Source of the DNA: DASQUP01 sp035641235
Lineage (GTDB): Bacteria > Actinomycetota > CADDZG01 > WHSQ01
Assembly (NCBI GenBank): GCA_035641235.1
Contig: DASQUP010000002.1
Span: forward strand, 1 to 7,817
DNA: 7,817 nt
Direction of reading: 5' to 3'
This document shows, one piece after another, positions 5,406 through 7,817 of this stretch; positions within the stretch are counted from its first letter, which is position 1, and each line of letters opens with the position of its first letter. A program made the translations under genes and the position numbers. Under the pieces are notes generated by a model. That model ran no database searches. It worked only from the letters and a program-made list of their open reading frames with translations, and was not told the origin of the DNA.

Positions 5406-6233
5406 CTACCCGGACATCGCCTCCTCGAGGGCGCGCCGAGTAAGTACCTTTGCGAGATCGCGGCGATATTCGGCACTTCCGAACGGGTCGCTCGGAGGTG
5501 ACGTCCCCTCGTCCGCATGCTGCGCCGCAGTTGCGATGTCCGCACCCGAAGCAAGCGCTTCCTCAACAGCGCGAGCACGCATGGGTGTCTCGCCCATCGT
5601 TGTGAGCGCGACGTGTGCACCTCCGTTGGATGCGACGGCAGCGACCCCGACGATGGCCCAGTCCTGTGCGCGGTGGTGGAACTTCTGGTACGACCACCCC
5701 GCGCTACCCATCTTCGGGACGCGGATCTCGGTCAACATCTCCTGTGACGAGAGGTCGACCTCGAAGAGCCCCTTGAAGAAGTCGGCGGCAGTGGCCGTGC
5801 GCTCGCCGCTCGTTCCCCGAATTGCGAACTCGGCGTCCAGCGCAAGCAACACCGAGGGCAGATCAGAAGCGGGGTCGCCGTGTGCGACCGAGCCGCCGAT
5901 CGTGCCGAAGTGCCGCACTTGAGGGTCGCCGACCTCCCCGGCGGCGTGCGACACGATGGGGCAATTGCTCTCGAGCACGTCGCTTCGGCTAACGTCCTCG
6001 TGACACGTCAGCGCGCCGATAGCAATGCGGTCCCCGTCTTCGCGCACGTACGAGAGATCCGACAGCCGCCCGATGTCGATGAGCATGCTCGGCTGCGCGA
6101 GCCGGAGCTTCATCAGTGGCAGCAGCGAGTGACCACCCGCGAGGAGCTTCGAATCGTCACCGTTCTGTCCGAGCAGCTCGAGGGCGTGGTCGACAGATTC
6201 CGCACGCTCGTATTCAAACGATGCAGGGATCAT
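5406..6233 (-). CDS. coxM: FAD-binding medium subunit of a CO dehydrogenase/xanthine dehydrogenase-type hydroxylase (CoxM-like)
   Basis: A 275-residue protein from ATG 6233, preceded by GGAGGGAGG six bases upstream and overlapping the large-subunit stop as ATGA (6230-6233). The open frame extends to 6329, but that addition is the large-subunit tail read out of frame. Both FAD-binding signatures of the family are present: AGGHSLLPLMKLRLA (32-46) and TIGGSVAHGDPASDLP (111-126). They are followed by the C-terminal domain with YQKFHHRAQDWAIVGVAA (182-199), and the length is close to the usual 280-290. The subunit takes electrons from the 2Fe-2S clusters of the small subunit and passes them to an acceptor, quinone in CO dehydrogenases. 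It is strictly coupled to the large-subunit gene by overlap, while 55 bp containing a strong hairpin separates it from the ATPase gene. Confidence 0.92.
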   Translation of the reverse strand: MIPASFEYERAESVDHALELLGQNGDDSKLLAGGHSLLPLMKLRLAQPSMLIDIGRLSDLSYVREDGDRIAIGALTCHEDVSRSDVLESNCPIVSHAAGEVGDPQVRHFGTIGGSVAHGDPASDLPSVLLALDAEFAIRGTSGERTATAADFFKGLFEVDLSSQEMLTEIRVPKMGSAGWSYQKFHHRAQDWAIVGVAAVASNGGAHVALTTMGETPMRARAVEEALASGADIATAAQHADEGTSPPSDPFGSAEYRRDLAKVLTRRALEEAMSG

Positions 6234-7817
6234 CGGTTGCCTCCCTCCGTTCGCTCGGCGGATCCAACGCCGCTGCCCCCTGCCGGAGCCTCCGTCCCCT
6301 TGGCGCGCGCATTGTTGATCGCAGCCCATACACGTTCGGGCGTGACCGGCATGCCGATGCTCTCTACGCCCAGAGGACCGAGGGCATCTTCGACCGCGTT
6401 CACGACTGCCGGCGGCGCCGCGATCGTTCCGGCCTCCCCGATCCCTTTGACTCCGAGGGGGTTCGTGGAGGACGGAGTGACCGTCCTGTCGGTCGTGAAG
6501 TTGGGAAGCTCCGCCGCCGACGGTACGCGGTAGTTGGACATGGACGAGGTGAGCAGGTTCCCGCTCTCGTCGTAGACCGCTTCCTCGTACATCGCCTCAG
6601 CGATGCCCTGTGCAACACCTCCGTGCACCTGGCCGTCGATGATCACCGGATTGATCGGATTCCCACAGTCGTCGACCGCAACGTAGTCGAGGATCTTCGT
6701 CATTCCGGTCTCGGTATCGACCTCGACCACGCAGACGTGCGCGCCCGACGGGAACGTGAAGTTCGGGGGGTCGTATACGTGCGTCGCTTCGAGACCCGGT
6801 TCGGTTCCCTCCGGGAGGTTGTGCGCCGTCCACGCGGAGAAGGCAACCTCGGGGATCGTCTTCACCTTGTCCGGCGCTCCCTTCACTTGGAGCTTTCCGT
6901 CGATCCACTCGAGGTCGTCCTCCGACACCTCGAGCTCGTGTGCGGCAATCGTCTTGGCCTTGGCAATTATCTTCCCTGCCGCGTTGTGCAGTGCGACTCC
7001 GCCGACGGACACGCTCCGGGACCCGTACGTGTCCATGCCCAGTGGGGACACAGCCGTGTCTCCGTGTAGCACTTCGACGTCTTCAACCGGCACGCCGAGC
7101 GCATCCGCAGCGATCTGGGACCACGATGTCACGTGTCCCTGGCCATGGGGCGATGTGCCGGTTGCCACAACGACCTTCCCGGTCGGCAGGCAACGGATGG
7201 TTGCGGCGTCCCAGCCGCCGGCACCGTAGCGGAGCGAGGCCAGAACCTGTGACGGCGCGAGTCCACACATCTCGATGTACGTCGACAGCCCGATGCCGAT
7301 CTGTTTGACGTCGCTGGCATTTCTGCGGTCCTGCTGCTTCTTACGCCAGCCCTCATAGTCGGAGAGCTCGAGCGCCCGGTCCAGCGACGCCTCGTAGTTC
7401 CCCGAGTCGAACGAGAGACCAGTGACAACTTCAGTTGCGTCGGTGAAAGCCGGCAGGAAGTTCATCCTGCGGAGTTCGGCGGGGTCCCTTCCGACGCGCC
7501 TTGCGAGCGCGTCCATGATCCGCTCGACGGCGTACGTCGCCTCCGGACGGCCCGCACCGCGATAGGCGTCGGTTGGTGTCTTGTTCGTGTAGACGCCGGT
7601 GCACTCGAAATGGTACGCGTCGGCGCTGTATACGCCGTGGTACAGGAACGCACCGAGGATCGGGATCCCCGGCGAAACGAGTTGCATGTAGGCGCCCATA
7701 TTCGCCAGAAGCTTCGCCCTGACTGCGAGGATCTTCCCATCATCGGTCGCGGCGACCTCCATGTCCTGAATTACATCGCGACCGTGGATTGTTCCCAGAT
7801 ATCCCTCCGAGCGCTCC
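6230..7817 (-). CDS. coxL: Molybdenum-binding large subunit, form II CoxL-like (5' end outside the window)
   Basis: The frame is open to the right edge, so about 528 C-terminal residues of a usual 770-800 are seen. The ATG at 7762 is internal: translation upstream of it (ERSEGYLGTIHGRD) continues the family consensus. Visible motifs, by position in the fragment, are AYRGAGR (84-90, bases 7547-7567), GTSPHGQGH (220-228), TYGSRS (263-268), DDCGNPINP, and GIGEAGT with the catalytic-base Glu at 461 (bases 6434-6436). The subunit carries molybdopterin cytosine dinucleotide and hydroxylates or oxidises the substrate. AYRGAGR replaces the AYxCSFR loop whose Cys bridges Mo to Cu in true (form I) CO dehydrogenase, so this is form II and CO oxidation should not be assumed. 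The true substrate (aromatic, N-heterocyclic, aldehyde or other) is unknown. Gene order L-M, with a small subunit expected upstream, is also the form II order. Confidence 0.92.
   Translation of the reverse strand, partial: ERSEGYLGTIHGRDVIQDMEVAATDDGKILAVRAKLLANMGAYMQLVSPGIPILGAFLYHGVYSADAYHFECTGVYTNKTPTDAYRGAGRPEATYAVERIMDALARRVGRDPAELRRMNFLPAFTDATEVVTGLSFDSGNYEASLDRALELSDYEGWRKKQQDRRNASDVKQIGIGLSTYIEMCGLAPSQVLASLRYGAGGWDAATIRCLPTGKVVVATGTSPHGQGHVTSWSQIAADALGVPVEDVEVLHGDTAVSPLGMDTYGSRSVSVGGVALHNAAGKIIAKAKTIAAHELEVSEDDLEWIDGKLQVKGAPDKVKTIPEVAFSAWTAHNLPEGTEPGLEATHVYDPPNFTFPSGAHVCVVEVDTETGMTKILDYVAVDDCGNPINPVIIDGQVHGGVAQGIAEAMYEEAVYDESGNLLTSSMSNYRVPSAAELPNFTTDRTVTPSSTNPLGVKGIGEAGTIAAPPAVVNAVEDALGPLGVESIGMPVTPERVWAAINNARAKGTEAPAGGSGVGSAERTEGGNR
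6240..6248 (-). promoter_or_regulatory. Shine-Dalgarno site of the medium-subunit gene
   Basis: GGAGGGAGG on the minus strand sits inside the last codons of the large-subunit gene, six bases before ATG 6233. Together with the ATGA overlap it fixes the start and indicates translational coupling of the two subunits. Confidence 0.7.

Noticed and set aside
5880..7229. Several plus-strand open frames of 120-317 codons opposite the medium- and large-subunit genes
   Set aside because: They are low-complexity Arg/Ser/Pro/His-rich readings opposite conserved molybdenum hydroxylase motifs. They have no ribosome sites or domains and are best explained as shadows.
6230..7762. Reading the large-subunit gene as a complete gene starting at ATG 7762
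   Set aside because: The frame stays open to the window edge and the residues upstream of 7762 match the family, so the gene is cut by the window.
6230..7817. Calling the operon a true (form I) carbon monoxide dehydrogenase
   Set aside because: The active-site loop reads AYRGAGR and lacks the Cys required to bind the copper of the Mo-Cu centre; gene order also fits form II.

Overview
The window is GC-rich with G/C-biased third positions, ATG, GTG and TTG starts, and purine-rich Shine-Dalgarno sites. Together with the gene families this suggests a high-GC soil or environmental bacterium, most likely actinobacterial (Chloroflexi and others are possible). This is inference: no rRNA or taxonomic marker is present. 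There is no sign of a mobile element, tRNA, rRNA or CRISPR array.

Left part (1-3066, plus strand). A secreted, probably membrane-tethered type I copper protein of the plastocyanin/amicyanin kind (78-686) is followed, after about 200 bp, by a three-gene module. It encodes a PhnB-like VOC/glyoxalase-fold protein (890-1408), a YciI-like DGPF-motif protein (1525-1866) and a long ECF sigma factor with a large C-terminal extension (1873-3066). A sigma factor of this type beside a DGPF protein is the hallmark of the ECF42 group. The gap between the VOC and YciI genes holds a long, strongly paired imperfect stem-loop (1424-1489) that no gene explains. The sigma gene lacks an ATG in its own frame. An ATG overlapping the YciI stop would become its start if one T were removed from a TTT run.

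Middle (3067-3311). This is the gap between convergent genes. It has small hairpins but no convincing T-tailed terminator.

Right part (3312-7817, minus strand). A compact operon of the aerobic CO dehydrogenase/xanthine dehydrogenase superfamily is read right to left: large molybdenum subunit (6230 to beyond 7817, 5' end missing), FAD-binding medium subunit (5406-6233, ATGA overlap), MoxR/CoxD-like AAA+ ATPase (4484-5350) and CoxE-like VWA protein (3312-4460). The large subunit carries AYRGAGR where true CO dehydrogenase has a Cys-containing loop, so this is a 'form II' CoxL-like hydroxylase whose substrate cannot be read from sequence. The iron-sulfur small subunit is expected just beyond the right edge, in the S-L-M order typical of form II. 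CoxD and CoxE homologues probably mature the molybdenum centre.

The most notable non-coding signals are a perfect 12-bp inverted repeat with a 4-nt loop (5337-5364), which buries the Shine-Dalgarno sequence of the coxD-like gene and puts its likely GTG start at the loop, and the composite stem-loop at 1424-1489. No wholly new system was recognised. The interest lies in these RNA-level control elements and in the coxDE pair attached to a Cys-less large subunit.
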